DNA of 64,000 bases, taken from the NCBI RefSeq assembly GCF_027744825.2, contig NC_071342.1:15023501-15087500 (forward strand), read 5' to 3'. The DNA comes from Synchiropus splendidus (lineage: Eukaryota > Chordata > Actinopteri > Syngnathiformes > Callionymidae). The notes below the pieces were generated by a model. That model was given only the letters and a program-made list of their open reading frames with translations. It did not search any database and was not told the origin of the DNA. Of this stretch, positions 16,606 through 57,301 are shown piece after piece (positions within the stretch are counted from its first letter, which is position 1; every line of letters starts with the position of its first letter). The position numbers and the translations under genes were made by a program.

Positions 16606-16608
<3 letters not shown>

Positions 16609-16642
<34 letters not shown>
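16609..16642. repeat. TTA/ATT microsatellite
   Basis: Perfect trinucleotide run at the end of a longer AT-rich imperfect repeat starting near 16540. Confidence 0.9.
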
Positions 16643-16951
16643 GTGCAAAAAAAGGTTAGCAGTATAATCATAGCGCCACCTGTGGGAGCAGTACCTGCAG
16701 CAGGGGAAGTTGTTGCTTCTCAGGTAGTACTGCTAATTTTACCTGAAAGTTCTCTTTCTTTACACAGGTGCAAGATGCATGTTTTAATAAATGCATGCTA
16801 AATGGTAAATACTGCAGTATTGGTCACTGAATCAATGTTTTATTGTTAAGTACGATTCACGTAGTGGTGATAGTAGTTCTACAAGTGGATGGATTTATTA
16901 TTGGATGTACGAGGAAAAAGGTACATATCATAATTGTAGAAGAAATACTAG

Positions 16952-17008
16952 CAGTCTAGATATTGGTAATGTAACAGTACCTCTGTTACATTACCGATAT
17001 CTAGACTG
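16952..17008. repeat. Perfect-stem hairpin (26-bp arms, 5-base loop)
   Basis: Arm 1 (16952-16977) starts CAGTCTAGATATTGG; arm 2 (16983-17008) is its reverse complement apart from one T/C difference that becomes a G-U pair in RNA. The loop is TACCT. Weaker pairing continues outside the arms. It could be a small palindromic transposon remnant or a precursor-like RNA hairpin. No known family recognised. Confidence 0.85.
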
Positions 17009-18599
17009 TGTTAGTTGAAGTTCTCAAAGTATTTGTATTTGTTACAATAGTGCAGGACTCAGATTTTTACAATGAGCGAGGTATTGACAAATAGTTCATG
17101 TGCTTGTAAAATTCAAGTGAGAGTATTTGAAATTGTATTCATCATTTCGAAGATGTAGAAGTTTAGTATTTGATGTAGAAGAAAGAGTGAAGAAAGTATT
17201 AAGTATTAATAAAATTTAAATGATTGAAAGCATTAGTTTTTGGTAATGGACAGTATTTGTGATGGGAGACTGAGTAATTATCAGAGGTTGTTTTCAAGAA
17301 TAAACGCTGTTATGTGGTACTAGTTCAAAAGGAGAGTAGAAATAGTGGGTGACTGTTATTAGACAAGGAACTGAAATATTCAGAGGTAGTTCAGGTTTGT
17401 AGTATCAGAAAGAGGCCTGAGTCGTCAGCTGACAAACATCCACATGAAGACATTTCGGGTTCGAAATGACTGGAACTCAGACCAGCTTCACTTTCCTCTT
17501 TGTTTTCTAATGGGATTAGTTCAACCGGAAGAGATTAGGGGAATATAATTCAGCTACAGTAGCTTTAATCCACAACCTTTGACCCCTGCACCCTGAGCTG
17601 CAGCAGCCTCCACCTGCTGGTTTAAACTACTGTGTGAGCTCCATCTACAGGCCCTGGTGCACACTGGAGGGGGAGTGAGGGACGATGATGATGGGGGAGA
17701 TGATGATGATGGTGGTGCTGAGAGCAGGACCCAGTGACACACTCTTCTGCTTCTCGTTGCTGTCTGTACAGACTGCGCTGGATTTAATGAGTAAAAACAA
17801 AAAATCGATACCTATATTAAAATATGTTTTTGTAGTTATTGGAAAGTCAAAAATTGAACTAGGTCTATTCAGGAAATTTTGTCACAGAGATGCTGGTATA
17901 AGCAGAGCCTCATGTATAATATGATACAGATCAACAACCAAACCATGAATATGATTAATAAATACATATATTTTAAAAAGAAGAAAGAAAGAAAAATAGA
18001 AACATGGAAGATTATATCAGTTAATGTCATGCTATTGTTTCAGAATATGAAACAATTCAAAACGTACCACACAGATTCGATTCTTTAGCTAGAAATATAT
18101 TTATTAAAATGACATTTATACTTCGATGCGAAATATATAATTAAAAATTGAGTTATAAAGATAATAAGTTAGTATTAAGAAACATAAATTACAATAATTT
18201 AATAATAAATAAATTGCATTTTAAAAACTGAAATGTGCAATTGAAATCGACAGAATGATATAGTTACATTTTAAATCCACCTTTACACAAACGTACAACA
18301 AATGAAGAATTATTGAAAAAAAAATAATGCTGCAATTTTTCACCATACAAAAACAAGAAAATTATATTTAAAATATTTAAACCATTCAATAAAACTGGAA
18401 AATTGGAACCAGTCGAAAAAAAATACATGAAAACAATGAAAGAATTTTAAGAGTGGCCTCTCACTCTCATGCTTTTGTGCTTCTTATTGACAATCAAGTA
18501 AACAAACGTCCTGACAGTGTCTCACCTCTTCTGTCTCTCATTTCCTTGATGGTGGAGCCCAACTCTCATCATTCCTCCGTCTGTCTCTCTGCTCTTCCT

Positions 18600-18830
18600 G
18601 TCTGTCGGATGCAGGTTCCTCCTCATTTGGGCTGCGGGTTTTTTTTTTTACGTGGGCGAATCACAAAGTGTTGGAATCTATTGCCTTTGTCTGACAAGTC
18701 ATCCATCTCTATGCGAGGGGATCTGTGGGATGTAGGTAGAGGAGGAAGAGGAGGAGGAGGAGGGGGGCGGGGGCGGAGGGGGTGATCTGCGGGACTACAG
18801 CTTTTAGAAACAGACACACACTCAGTGGGC
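18600..18830 (+). promoter_or_regulatory. Probable pax2 promoter zone with G-rich tract
   Basis: A purine/G-rich run at about 18735-18783 contains GGGGGGCGGGGGCGGAGGGGG-type GC boxes (Sp1-like) and lies 0.4 kb upstream of the start codon. No convincing TATA box is seen near it. GC content rises sharply from here to exon 1. The transcription start is not determined; placing it near 18,790-18,830 is inference. Confidence 0.5.
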
Positions 18831-19201
18831 TTTCATTCTCAGCCTCATCGTGGAGAGGAGGGGGACGCACTCAGCTCTGAGGTGACTCCACGCAGGACAC
18901 GGATTTCTCTCCCCCCTTCAGAAGCGTGGAGAACCACTTTGGACTCCGCTCATGTTGTCGCTGGGAGAGCAAATGTAGCCGCGTCTGGTGAAGCGGCGGC
19001 GGCTCCTGCTCTGCACCTGACTCCCCTCACCGACACCGACCACCAGGAGGACAAACTTCCGCGCAAGTTGGACTCGGCGCGGACGCTGCTGCCTCGCGGC
19101 CGAATTTGCGCAAAACCCCCCTTTTTTCTGCACATTGAACGCTGCACCACCGAGGCGAGACGGCGACCTCAGTCGATTACCTTTCCTTCCTTTGCTATCC
19201 G
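18800..19201 (+). other. Probable pax2 5' UTR with one short uORF
   Basis: GC-rich, CpG-rich leader directly upstream of the start codon. The only ATGs before the main start are in one frame at 18952-18978, which reads MLSLGEQM and then TAG, an eight-codon upstream ORF. An in-frame TGA at 19136 precedes the main ATG. The 5' boundary is unknown, so inclusion of the uORF in the mRNA is likely but not shown. Confidence 0.5.
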
Positions 19202-47225
<28,024 letters not shown>

Positions 47226-49290
47226 TTACCATGGAGACCAGCACAAACTGCAAGACCACAGCTTCGGCCTCCATATTGTCCCCGTCTGAGTAAAACCCTG
47301 AGGCCGAACGCGAGCGAAGAGGAGCCCCGCCATGTTGCAGAGGAGGATCCGGCCAGGTGGACGCCATCGCACCCGGACCTGCTTCAGCGTGACACACATT
47401 TGGGCTCGAGTCTGGTGTTCAGAACTTCATGAACAATTCCAGAAAGACTTTGAAGAGATTATATAAATATAAATATATATATATATTATAAAATACAAAA
47501 TTGATGAAAACCAGTGTGAAGAATACCACGTGGACAAAAATGTTGTGGGTTTTTATTTTTATGTTGCTGTTGGTGGTGTTTTATTCATGTTTCCTCACAT
47601 TCCTTTGAACTGCAGTATTTTCCATTAAGGCTGAGATCGGTCCTGATGATGTAGAGAGTTGGTTTGGGACTTTGGCCTTTTATTTATTTCAACTTTCACA
47701 GAAGACTTGTACTGTTTAGATCTTTGCAAACAAAACATTTTTATTTTAAAATATCATTTTTCAGTAATTCCAAATCCAATTTTCCAGGTTTTTTTTTATC
47801 CAGATTGGATCCATTTAACCCATGATAAATCATTATTAAATGCTTTTCCGAATCAGTTTTCTGGTACAGGGCTATGCCACAATTATTAATGAATTGACTG
47901 AGAAATAGTCTTTTCTGTCACTGGAAGTGTAATGTGCTCCTATTGTGGATGTTTGTAACTTCATTAATTTCCATTTAATAATTTGTTCAGTCTGGTAATT
48001 CATTGTTTGTGGAGGACTTCTGTCAGAGACTCAGCATAGATCTTCTGCCTGAGTCAAAAATATCTACGTAAAATCAGCCAGCTGTGATCCATTGAAGGTT
48101 AACTGGAGCCCACGCTCAAAAAACACAATCACTTCCTGTTTCCCGACGACTCTCAGTATAGTCCTGACCATAGTTCCTGTGGCGTATCAAAGCAAAATCC
48201 CTTTGATTTTTTTCCTGTAACTTCTGATTCACACAGATGAACCCCCAAATCTTAGCTTCAAAACTGACTCTGCAACTGGAAGTGAAATAAATACATTTTT
48301 GCCTTTAAAACGTTCATATACCCTCATTTAATTTTATGCAACTCTCTATGTGGACTAACAGTTTTTTGGGGGGAAATAATTTTGTGAATGTACTTGTAAC
48401 TACATTTGCCAAAGACTTAGGTTATTATTTAATATTTTATTTACAGTCTATGTACATGAAGCAGTATTAAGACAACATGGGACTCTTCAAATGACGTGTT
48501 GCGTTTGACTGAAGCGGTGACACATTCAATATTACAACCTGTAACAGCAAACGCTGCTTTGTAGAGTGATATGTGAATAATGTGAAGACAAGTCTTCTCT
48601 GTAAATATGATGACGCTCACAACAGCGGTACGACACTGTCTATCCGGCTCTTTTGTAGATAAACAGAGAAAAAAAATCCATTACATTTGTGTCTTAATGT
48701 AACGTTGTGCTGTAGAGAAAAGGCACAACGCCGCGTGACCCGCGGCTGCGGTTGTAGCCAGGTTCAAATGCTAACATCACATAGTCGTCTTCGTCCTTTT
48801 GGTTTATTTTGATGTCATTTTTTTTTTGTCACTATGCAACGACTTTCTGTATCAACTTTTGTTGTTGGGCAAGAAAAAAGAGCGACAAGTTTCATTTACT
48901 GACGTCACAATCAAAAGATATCACGATGTTTACTGTCCAGTCGTGTGGTGATCAGACGGATATCCCATATTAAAGTAATAACTTATTCCCATGAACACCC
49001 TGGCCAGGTTTTATTTTCATCCGTTACCAGATGATGTCACGGTCCTGCTCTTTATTAAATTGCACTTAGGACAAGCTTTTCTCGGTTGTTGTACTCTACA
49101 CTCAAGTTTTCATCTTCGCTTCAGTTGGCGGAGAAAGCCCTTTGTTGGTATCTGGACTTTCGCCCTTGTAAAGAAGACACAGGACAGGTGGCGGACTTAA
49201 GGAGGATAATGGAAAGCCTTGTGGCCTCAATCATTGTTTCGTTTCTTTCCTTTTTTGTGCACATGAGAAATAAATTCTTTTTTAAGTCAG
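47226..49290 (+). other. Probable pax2 3' UTR
   Basis: About 2 kb of AT-rich sequence after the stop without coding features. A Pumilio-type site TGTAAATA is at 48600-48607. An earlier AATAAA at 48286-48291 could give a shorter UTR, but the sequence after it is less GT-rich. The end is set by the AATAAA at 49269 and its GT-rich downstream region. The length is inferred from signals only. Confidence 0.55.
49269..49274 (+). terminator. Candidate polyadenylation signal AATAAA
   Basis: Canonical hexamer followed within 20-50 bases by a GT-rich stretch (GTTGTCGTCCCATGTG, then GAATTGTGTC), the usual arrangement for cleavage and polyadenylation. It is 2.0 kb after the pax2 stop codon. Confidence 0.55.
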
Positions 49291-51901
49291 TTGTCGTCCC
49301 ATGTGTTTTGAATTGTGTCTGAGTGAAGGCTCGGAGGCCAAATCCGGCCCACCTAATCGTTTCACGTGGCCTGTGGGATCGTTGGCTGAAAGGTGAAGTC
49401 AAACTAGCATAGCAGTTGTGAGCGATGAAGATACCAGCCTCAAAGAATTACTCGTGATCAGACTCATATCACTTACAGAAAGTTTTGTAAACAAATGTTT
49501 TGTTCGCCAACCACTAGTTTTTAGTGTTTTGGCCCTTGTGTTATACAAAGCTGTGGGTTCGAATCCGACTTTCCGACTGCGTCACTAGGTTTGGAGTGAA
49601 TCTAGTTCATTCCTGAGTTGACACGTTCCTTCTGGCACTCGGGTTTTTCCATTGTACGAAAACATACTTCGCTTAATTTACTTTAAGTGTAGATGAGTGG
49701 TTGACTGTCCACAACAACCCTGGGATCTACCACCAGGATGAACCACTTTTTTGACTGGAATGCCATCATTGCATTTCAAGGTTGTGTCCAGAATCACAGG
49801 ACGCTGAATCCGTGTGTGGGATTTTACTGTCGGATGGATCAAGATATTTTGTTCCAGTGTCACTTAAAGTGTGACAAGCCAGAAATGCATCCCACCAAGG
49901 CGGCCTCCCTCACTAAGTGTTCTGTGCATGTCCAAGTGGAAGGAGGCCCAGTACTCACTCAGGAGACTATATCTCACAGTTGGCATCACAGGAGGAGGAT
50001 GGAGGAGGTTTCTGGGAAGAGTCTGGACCTCTTTACTCCGGCAGCTGCCCCCTGAACCATGGTTCTTGCTTGGGTTTCACGATTCCGCCTATATTCACGG
50101 AAACTTCACTTGATGCGGTTTTGCTAAGATCAAGAGAACTTTACTGTTTGCAGTAAAAGAAAAGCATCATAAATCAATAATAATACTAGAATTTTGCTTT
50201 TTTTTTTTGCACCGATGATGGTAGCAACGGAAACGGCATATTAATTGAAAGCGTTCCAAGAAGGCAAAAGTAGAAGATGTTGACTCCAATTCATTTAATG
50301 ATGGGTTTGGTTTCCATTTTCCTCCTCACCATCTTTTGCCATATTTTTTCTCGGCCTATTGTTTATTCCATGGATCCCCTGTGAAGCATCAAAAGCTGCA
50401 GTTTCTGTCAGCCCCTAACTGTCCTACATGTTTGTCATTCAGGCCTTGTTAAAAGAAGAAAAAACACGGCTCTCATGCACACGCTGGCCCTCCCTCCCCT
50501 CCCAGCTGAGAATTCCCAGTGGTAAAATTATTCCATTTAGATGGGAACTTTTTTGTCACTACCCTGTCTAAATTGGCATATCTGGCTCACTTGGAGAAAC
50601 CAATAAACTGTGAACCCGGATGCATCTGTCAGTCAAGCTCATCTTTACTTTAGCAGACCAGATGACAACAACAGCAGAGAAGACGCACGCACCAGCAGAA
50701 TGGGCCGCACTGATTGGCTCTCATCAGTTAGGCATTACGAAAAGCACCTGTCATCCTCGGGGCTTCTCAAAAACCCACATGGAGAGGCCCCTGCCACGGG
50801 GGCCGAGGGGGCCGGCGCAAGATTTACTGAAAGACTTCACCCTCATTGTCAGCTTGTGATACGCAGCGAGACCTCTGCGGGCTCCTCCACTGTCACTGTG
50901 TGTGTGTGTGTGTGTGTTGGAGACCCTGGGAGACTTGACTCTCCACATTGTTTTGCACTCTTTTCTTTCTCTTTTCCTCTCTTTCCTAAAACTCATTTGG
51001 CAAAGCTGTAAATCAGCAACAAAAAATGACGCTCACAAGGTAAGCCGGTGCGAAAATATGTCACCGAAATAGCAGAAATTGAATTAAATATGCCTTTAAA
51101 AATACTATGAAATTTCACATATTGAATTATTTGGTGGAAATCTGGTGTTTGGAGGAAAAGTGTTTTGTCAGACTTTCTATTAGGGAACATATATTACCAT
51201 AAATATTTGTACATGTATTAACAGCACATGAGCCTGTAATATATCATTATGAAGTACTTATTAGTGTCTTGTTAAGCCTGACCACATTTTACCCAGGAAT
51301 GACCACCTGTCTACTAAACAGCATCAAAATGACTGAGAATAAGCAAGTTTAGTAATAGTTTATAAGTGTTCACGTCATGGAAGAAGCTATTGGTGTTAGG
51401 AACAATTTAAAAAGACATCTAAAATCAAACCTTGTATATGGGAATGTGTACGGACTTGGCTGCAGTGACTGTCATCACCAGGGGGCGCTTCATTCAGCAT
51501 GTCTTGTTGACTTGTTTTTGGCTGTTTTATGAGTTCAAGTCATGTTATATGAAGCTGGTATGCACTGCTTTTGCCCCAGTTTTAAATCGCACTGCTCGCT
51601 CAATCCCCGTTGCAAAGTGGTCGATGTGCTTTATATGGTAGATTTAGTACAGGCAAACAGGGATCTTACTTTTTTTTTTTTACATTTGTCATCATTAATA
51701 TTATTATTTGGTCAATATTTCTAGGCAATTACGCTCTGGTGAAGCCTGCACTCCAGCTCAACTTCATAACGTCTGCAAAGGCTCCATATTTTGGTGATAG
51801 TTTTTAGGCTGCTGGCATGGGAATGGGTGGGTAAGGTAAGGTAAGGGTAAGGTTTGTTTACCTTACTTAGTTGGCGTGTGGTGTTTTGGGTTTTTTTTTG
51901 G

Positions 51902-51903
<2 letters not shown>

Positions 51904-51967
<64 letters not shown>
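51904..51967. repeat. (TTA)21 microsatellite
   Basis: 64 bases of uninterrupted trinucleotide repeat in the 3' flank. Likely polymorphic in length. Confidence 0.95.
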
Positions 51968-51969
<2 letters not shown>

Positions 51970-54900
51970 CATTATTTGTGATTTATTATTTTTCTTTTAA
52001 TTTTTCAAATTAGCTCAAATTGTAATGTACATTCAATATTGCTTTTTGTGGCCATTTGCATTAGAACACCAATAAAAACATTTTCATTAAAAAAACAACA
52101 ACTTTCAAGCTGCAGAGTTAAGTTTATATTTAGATTTAAGAAATAAATCTGTACAATGAGTGTCTACCCTGGTTAGAAAATACAGGATCTTAGGTGCCTT
52201 TTGCAATATAGATAAACCATAACAGAATGTATAGTGCTCAGTTATTATTGAAATCCTGCTCCACGTTTTCTAACACAGTGTGTGATTTTTGATGAACGAA
52301 TGAATCTCATCCTCATATGAGGACGGCTGAGATGTGTGTGCTGACCTACATGTCCTATAAGACTGAGATGCATTTTTCAGGTAAACATCCCTGAGAATGA
52401 CCAAGACGCTCCGCACGTCCCGGGGTGTCGTGTCGTTCGGGGAGGTGGCACGGCGGTGGTCCAGCACTGACGTCCTGTCATCCGCGAGCATGCAAGCCTG
52501 TCATCAGCCTCATCATGTGGCTGTCATAGTTGATGGCGGCGGGGGGAGAGGCCAATGCTGCCGTGTCAATCAACAGGCCCTCATTAGAAGCGGCTTTAAT
52601 TAGTGGCTGCACGGGCTCAGTATTGTTACAAAGCCGCCTTCGTTAACTCTGTTAATCCCAAATGGATTGGTCGGGAAAAGGGGGTAGCAGCGCTGGGCCA
52701 GACGCTGAGACGACTTAATGTGTAAAATGAACTTGTGCGCGGAAAACATTCTTCGCTCGCCGTATACTCGCTGTTCGCCATCACTGACAACGTGTTTGTC
52801 ATATACACTTGTCCACCTGTACTTACGACCACGGCCAGCAGATGCTTTTTTTTAATTCAATGGCACCGCAGCACGTAGCAGCCGGGCATCGCGTACGACA
52901 GTTACGGCAGCACAGTATCCCAGCATCTCACTCTCACACAGCCATCTACCACTACAGTAGTAGCTATAACCCTCGCGTCGGCTATTTTGAATGGCATTCC
53001 ACTTACGTCCAATCTGACTTACGGCTGTAAGTCAAATGTTACTTGTATTTCAATGGTGGAAAAGCTATGGTTGGTGAACTGTCAGGAATCCCTGTCACAT
53101 GTGGGAAATAAAGACCAAAATAGAACCAATGAGACCAACATAGGAAGGAAGTGAATTCCTTGCTTGATGAAGTATCATATCAAAATCTTCTTTTTATTGC
53201 CTGAAATTTGTCAAAAAGATTCCTACCATTTATATCAGCAGAACAGCTAGCCTATAGCATGCAAAGCTGGCAAAAGACCCCTTCAGAGTTTGTGAACAGT
53301 AGCGACTTATGAATGTGAGCGCGCACATTTTGCCATCGGAAGTATGGTGGGAGTACGGTTGTTTGAGGCTTCTTTTATGGTGCATTCCAGCAACCAGGGA
53401 AGTGCGAAGTCAGACCTGGGAATGGTGTTACAGCTGAGTTCAGCATGTTGCAAATTTCCAGTGATTCAAAACTACTTCCTGTTTATGTTCCAGGAGGCCA
53501 TCTTGGATTGCAAAATCGGGTGGGGATTGTCCTTCTTTCCAACTGCGAAGTCCTACATCAGGAGACGTCACCTAGAGAGAGCGTTACAGAGAATTTCCTA
53601 GTTCTGAGCACAAGTGCAACACAGCCTTAACCAAGGCTTTCAAGCTTAAAACACATGAACCAGAACATAAACTGAGGATGCAGTGACCAAGACTGAGTTT
53701 CTGTTTCTTCCCATGACAGATCAAAAACTGTGGCGTCATTCGCAAATTAACCACTTATTTGCTCAATACTATTTTGATTTGCTGATGTGGCATTAAAAAT
53801 GATATATTTGAATTCACAGTCACATCACCAGAAAACGGGTGCCATACATTTTTTGGTTAACAACAAATAAGATATCACAGGAGGGAGGCAATATCGTTTT
53901 AACTTGTGTCAAAGTAGCTGCAGCAGCTTGTCTGGGTTTGGTTGTATAAATATTTACACTTTACTTCAGTAATATATGACCCACAGTGTTGAATATTGAG
54001 ATTCATAAAATATTGTGGCCCCAACGATGTACATCCTGAGTTTAGTTAGTTTAGTGGTTGATAATATTGAATAAAAGTGGTTTTAACTGTCTGTATATCT
54101 CAGCGTGGATATACAATGTGTGAAATAAAGGTCCAGATGTGGATGAAAAATTCGAAAGCATGTATTAAAGTGCCAGTCTAAATCTAGTTCAACGAAACTG
54201 AGCGCGTGTGAGCTGTGAAAACAAAAGCTTGAGGAGTTGATCTGCTCCGGTGACCCTGTAAGAACACAGACACCAAATACAATCTTCCCATAGAAAAATG
54301 TAAATGGAACATAAAACATGGGGAAAATTATTCAGAGCCTTCAAGCCAAAAAAAAAAAGAAGTCAAAGAGTTCAAGACCCGTCTCTGATGATCCAGTTCC
54401 TGACAGAAGGATGATTATGAGGTTATTTTCACTGTCGGCGGGTGAGACCATTCAGCCGACAAGAACATGACTTTGTGATGTTTGTAATGAGTGAGCATTG
54501 ATTGATTCAACACTGCTTAAAGAGGCTTCCACCGTGTTCAGGCTCGACGGAAGCCGCGTGCGCATCCTGTGCCCAAGTTCACAATTAGAATAATGAGCAG
54601 TCACCGAGCTGTCGGGACGAATGCGATGGCTGCGTTTCTCAGCCCAACTATATGCTGTTATACCACCCCAGTCCCTGTTAGATCAGTCAGCAGCGCAGAG
54701 AGTTTCCCTTCAGGAGGCAAATGAGAGTTTTGAATGGCCTTTGTGCCACACATTGTGTAATTACGCACTAAATATGCTTCACTACCTGATTACATCACGC
54801 AGGGAGGACTGCTGTGCTGACCAGCTCCGTAGGACACTCGGGGTCTGTTTCCACAAAGCCTTTAAACGAAAGGAGATTGTGTTTAAGTTCATAGTGGGAA

Positions 54901-55198
54901 GTCAAATGGTTCACAGTGGGACTTGGGTGATGGTATTGAAGGTTTGAATGGGGGGGCATTTAATCGAGATATGGCCCCGATGTGGCATCCAACCTGGGCC
55001 GGCCAAGTACTTTCAGCCAAGACCTCCATCTCAGGATTCGCATTTTAATCGCATTTAATCATTTAATTTAATCTAATTTAACAGTTTGCTCTCCAGACAG
55101 CAGGGAACCTTTGTGGGTGCAGGAGTTCCTACTGATCACACTGATGCACAAGACACGTGGCAGCTAGGATGATAACAACAACAACAAACATGGAGGAA

Positions 55199-55246
55199 TC
55201 CCTGAACAAAAGCAAACAAAAGCATCTGTTTGCTTTGGTTCAGGGA
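55199..55246. repeat. Hairpin with 20-bp arms and 8-base loop
   Basis: The left arm starts TCCCTGAACAAAAGC. The right arm is its reverse complement with one mismatch (19 of 20). The loop is AAAGCATC. It may be a small palindromic repeat; no family recognised. Confidence 0.85.
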
Positions 55247-57301
55247 GGTTGTTCACTACACAACGGCCAGGGTTTCCACTACTTTGAATGTACTTGAAAT
55301 TCTTATAAAATTGAGATACTTATACAAATATTATCAAGACATTAAAAGAGCTTTAGTTTAAATAAGGCGATAGCGACCGTCATGATTTATTGTGCTATTG
55401 CCAAACTGATGAAAATAAACAATATTATTATTATAATATAAATTTATGTAGGTCCATCATTAGTTTCACTTTCACAATTCATTCAAATTGAAAAATGTGG
55501 CTTCTTGTGGCAAATATTCTTATACCATTAAACTGATTCATTGAGATTAATTAATCACAAATTCTCCAATTAATTAGATTATTTTTTTAAATCGAATCCC
55601 ACCCCTAATAAGAACAGAACCTGACGCATGAGCAAACAAAGCTTGTGTGCTAATTGTTAGCGCTGGATAGCATAAACTGATCGATTGACAAGAGACATTG
55701 AAGTTTACAGAGCTTCAATTACAGTCAACATTGAACTACAAGTCGTTGGAGGCAAGAGAAAGTGGCCAGGGACATGTGTATTTGGTTGTTTTTGGCAGCC
55801 CTGTGGTCAACTGTGTGGTGCTTCACCACAGGCAGTACTGTACTTGGTTGGTCATGCTTTGATGAAAATAAACGTTCGCTGAAAAAAATGTTGTGTTTGT
55901 GACTGGCTTCTCTACAGAGTGGTTGCCGCAGCATGTCTAAATCCCAATGGTAGTCTGCTTGCTCATACAGTGACCGAGTAGTTGAAGATTTCCTGGTAAT
56001 ATTTACCAAAAGTGTATACTACTCTCCTCTTCGCAGGTATGTTTATGAGGTGGTGACTTTCGGCGGGAGAGCCGAAGCAGACGCGGCCGTAACTTCATGG
56101 TCTTCAAAACTACTGGGATCCTCTGTCCACACTGAGAAGTGTTTCTGTATCTGAATAGGATTCTTGAATCTGGGACCCGGTTTACTACGGTATGTTGGGA
56201 GGATACATTGGATTTGTGGCATGAGTGGATGGCAAGGAGTGTACAGCAGCTGGTGTATACGCACAAGGCGTCATCGCCTCATTATAATGTATTCCACCAA
56301 CAGTGTCTACGTGGGTGAGAATCAATAGACAATGCCGAACATAGAGGAGGAGGATGCGTCCGCCTTTGTGTTGTGTGGAATTCACACATCCGCATCAAAA
56401 GCCAATGACAACACTGACACCAAATGGTTAGGGATTATCCGAACAAGTGGCAACTTTGGTTGAGAAAAACCTTGATGTAGTTAAGAGCAGCATGTATTTT
56501 CACGCTTGTATCAATTGTCTTGCTCAGTTGAAAGTAGTCGTTACACGTTACGCTTCAACACGTGCATCACATTCTCTTGTGAAATTCCTTTATGTTACTA
56601 TTACAGTCAGAAGCAGGGTTCCAACCAGAGTTGGGTCTCCTGTCTGTTGAAATATGGAACCGTCCCGAATTTGACGTGAAATTTTGGCGTCCCTTTTTGC
56701 ACTGATACAGGATGCGATTTGGATTTTGAGGACTCCTTGAACGTACTGTGCAACTGCCAGATTAGTGTCTGTGGTGGTTGTGAACAGCCACCACTTCTGA
56801 ATCAACCTGACTAATTTTAATGCCTGGTATGACAAACAGTAGTAGTGTGCACAGCAACTACCGAAGTCACTAGTCAGTTGTGCGGATGTTCAGGGCAAAA
56901 GCGAATGGTTCTTATATAATGCCTTGTTTTCAAGTTGCGTTTTTTTTTTTTGTGAAAACTTTTTGTGGTTGATGTTTATGAGACGTCTGAAGAAGATGCA
57001 GTGGTGGTTTTAGGGCAGCAGATTTTTTTTTTTTTTTTTTTAAAAGGGGGCAGACACTGATGCTTCAAAAATAATATTACTCTTTGGATTAATCACTTTT
57101 TGCCAGGGCTTGTAAGGCATCCTAACCCTAGTAATTTTCAGTAGTATTGAAAATTCTGAGACTCCTGAACGCATCATCCACACTGAGAAGTAGACAAGCG
57201 CTTTACCAGAGAGAGAGAAAGAAATTTAAAAATGCAGCGAAAACTCACCGCAGCCATCTGTTTTTGTGTGTAAACCAATGAACCAACCTGAAAACAAAGT
57301 A

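Larger units (their letters stand above)
12846..18599. other. Proximal upstream region of pax2
   Basis: No coding gene recognised. It holds a CpG-richer island at 14990-15620, an AT-rich stretch, a block at 16110-16265 with CRE-like TTACGTCA (about 16121) and TGATGTCA motifs and a CACGTG E-box (about 16257), a GA repeat, a TTA repeat, a 26-bp-stem hairpin at 16952-17008, and very AT-rich DNA at 17780-18450. Confidence 0.65.
49291..57301. other. Downstream non-coding DNA
   Basis: No gene recognised. It contains a TG repeat at 50897-50919, a TTA repeat, a hairpin at 55199-55246, and a tRNA-like box B sequence GGTTCGAATCC near 49556 that may be a SINE fragment. Stretches at 53340-53590 and 55920-57190 have the look of decayed non-autonomous DNA transposons, not identified. 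Confidence 0.6.

Noticed and set aside
49550..49575. tRNA-like box B sequence (GGTTCGAATCC)
   Set aside because: No matching box A or cloverleaf could be found upstream, so it is not called as a tRNA gene; at most a SINE fragment.
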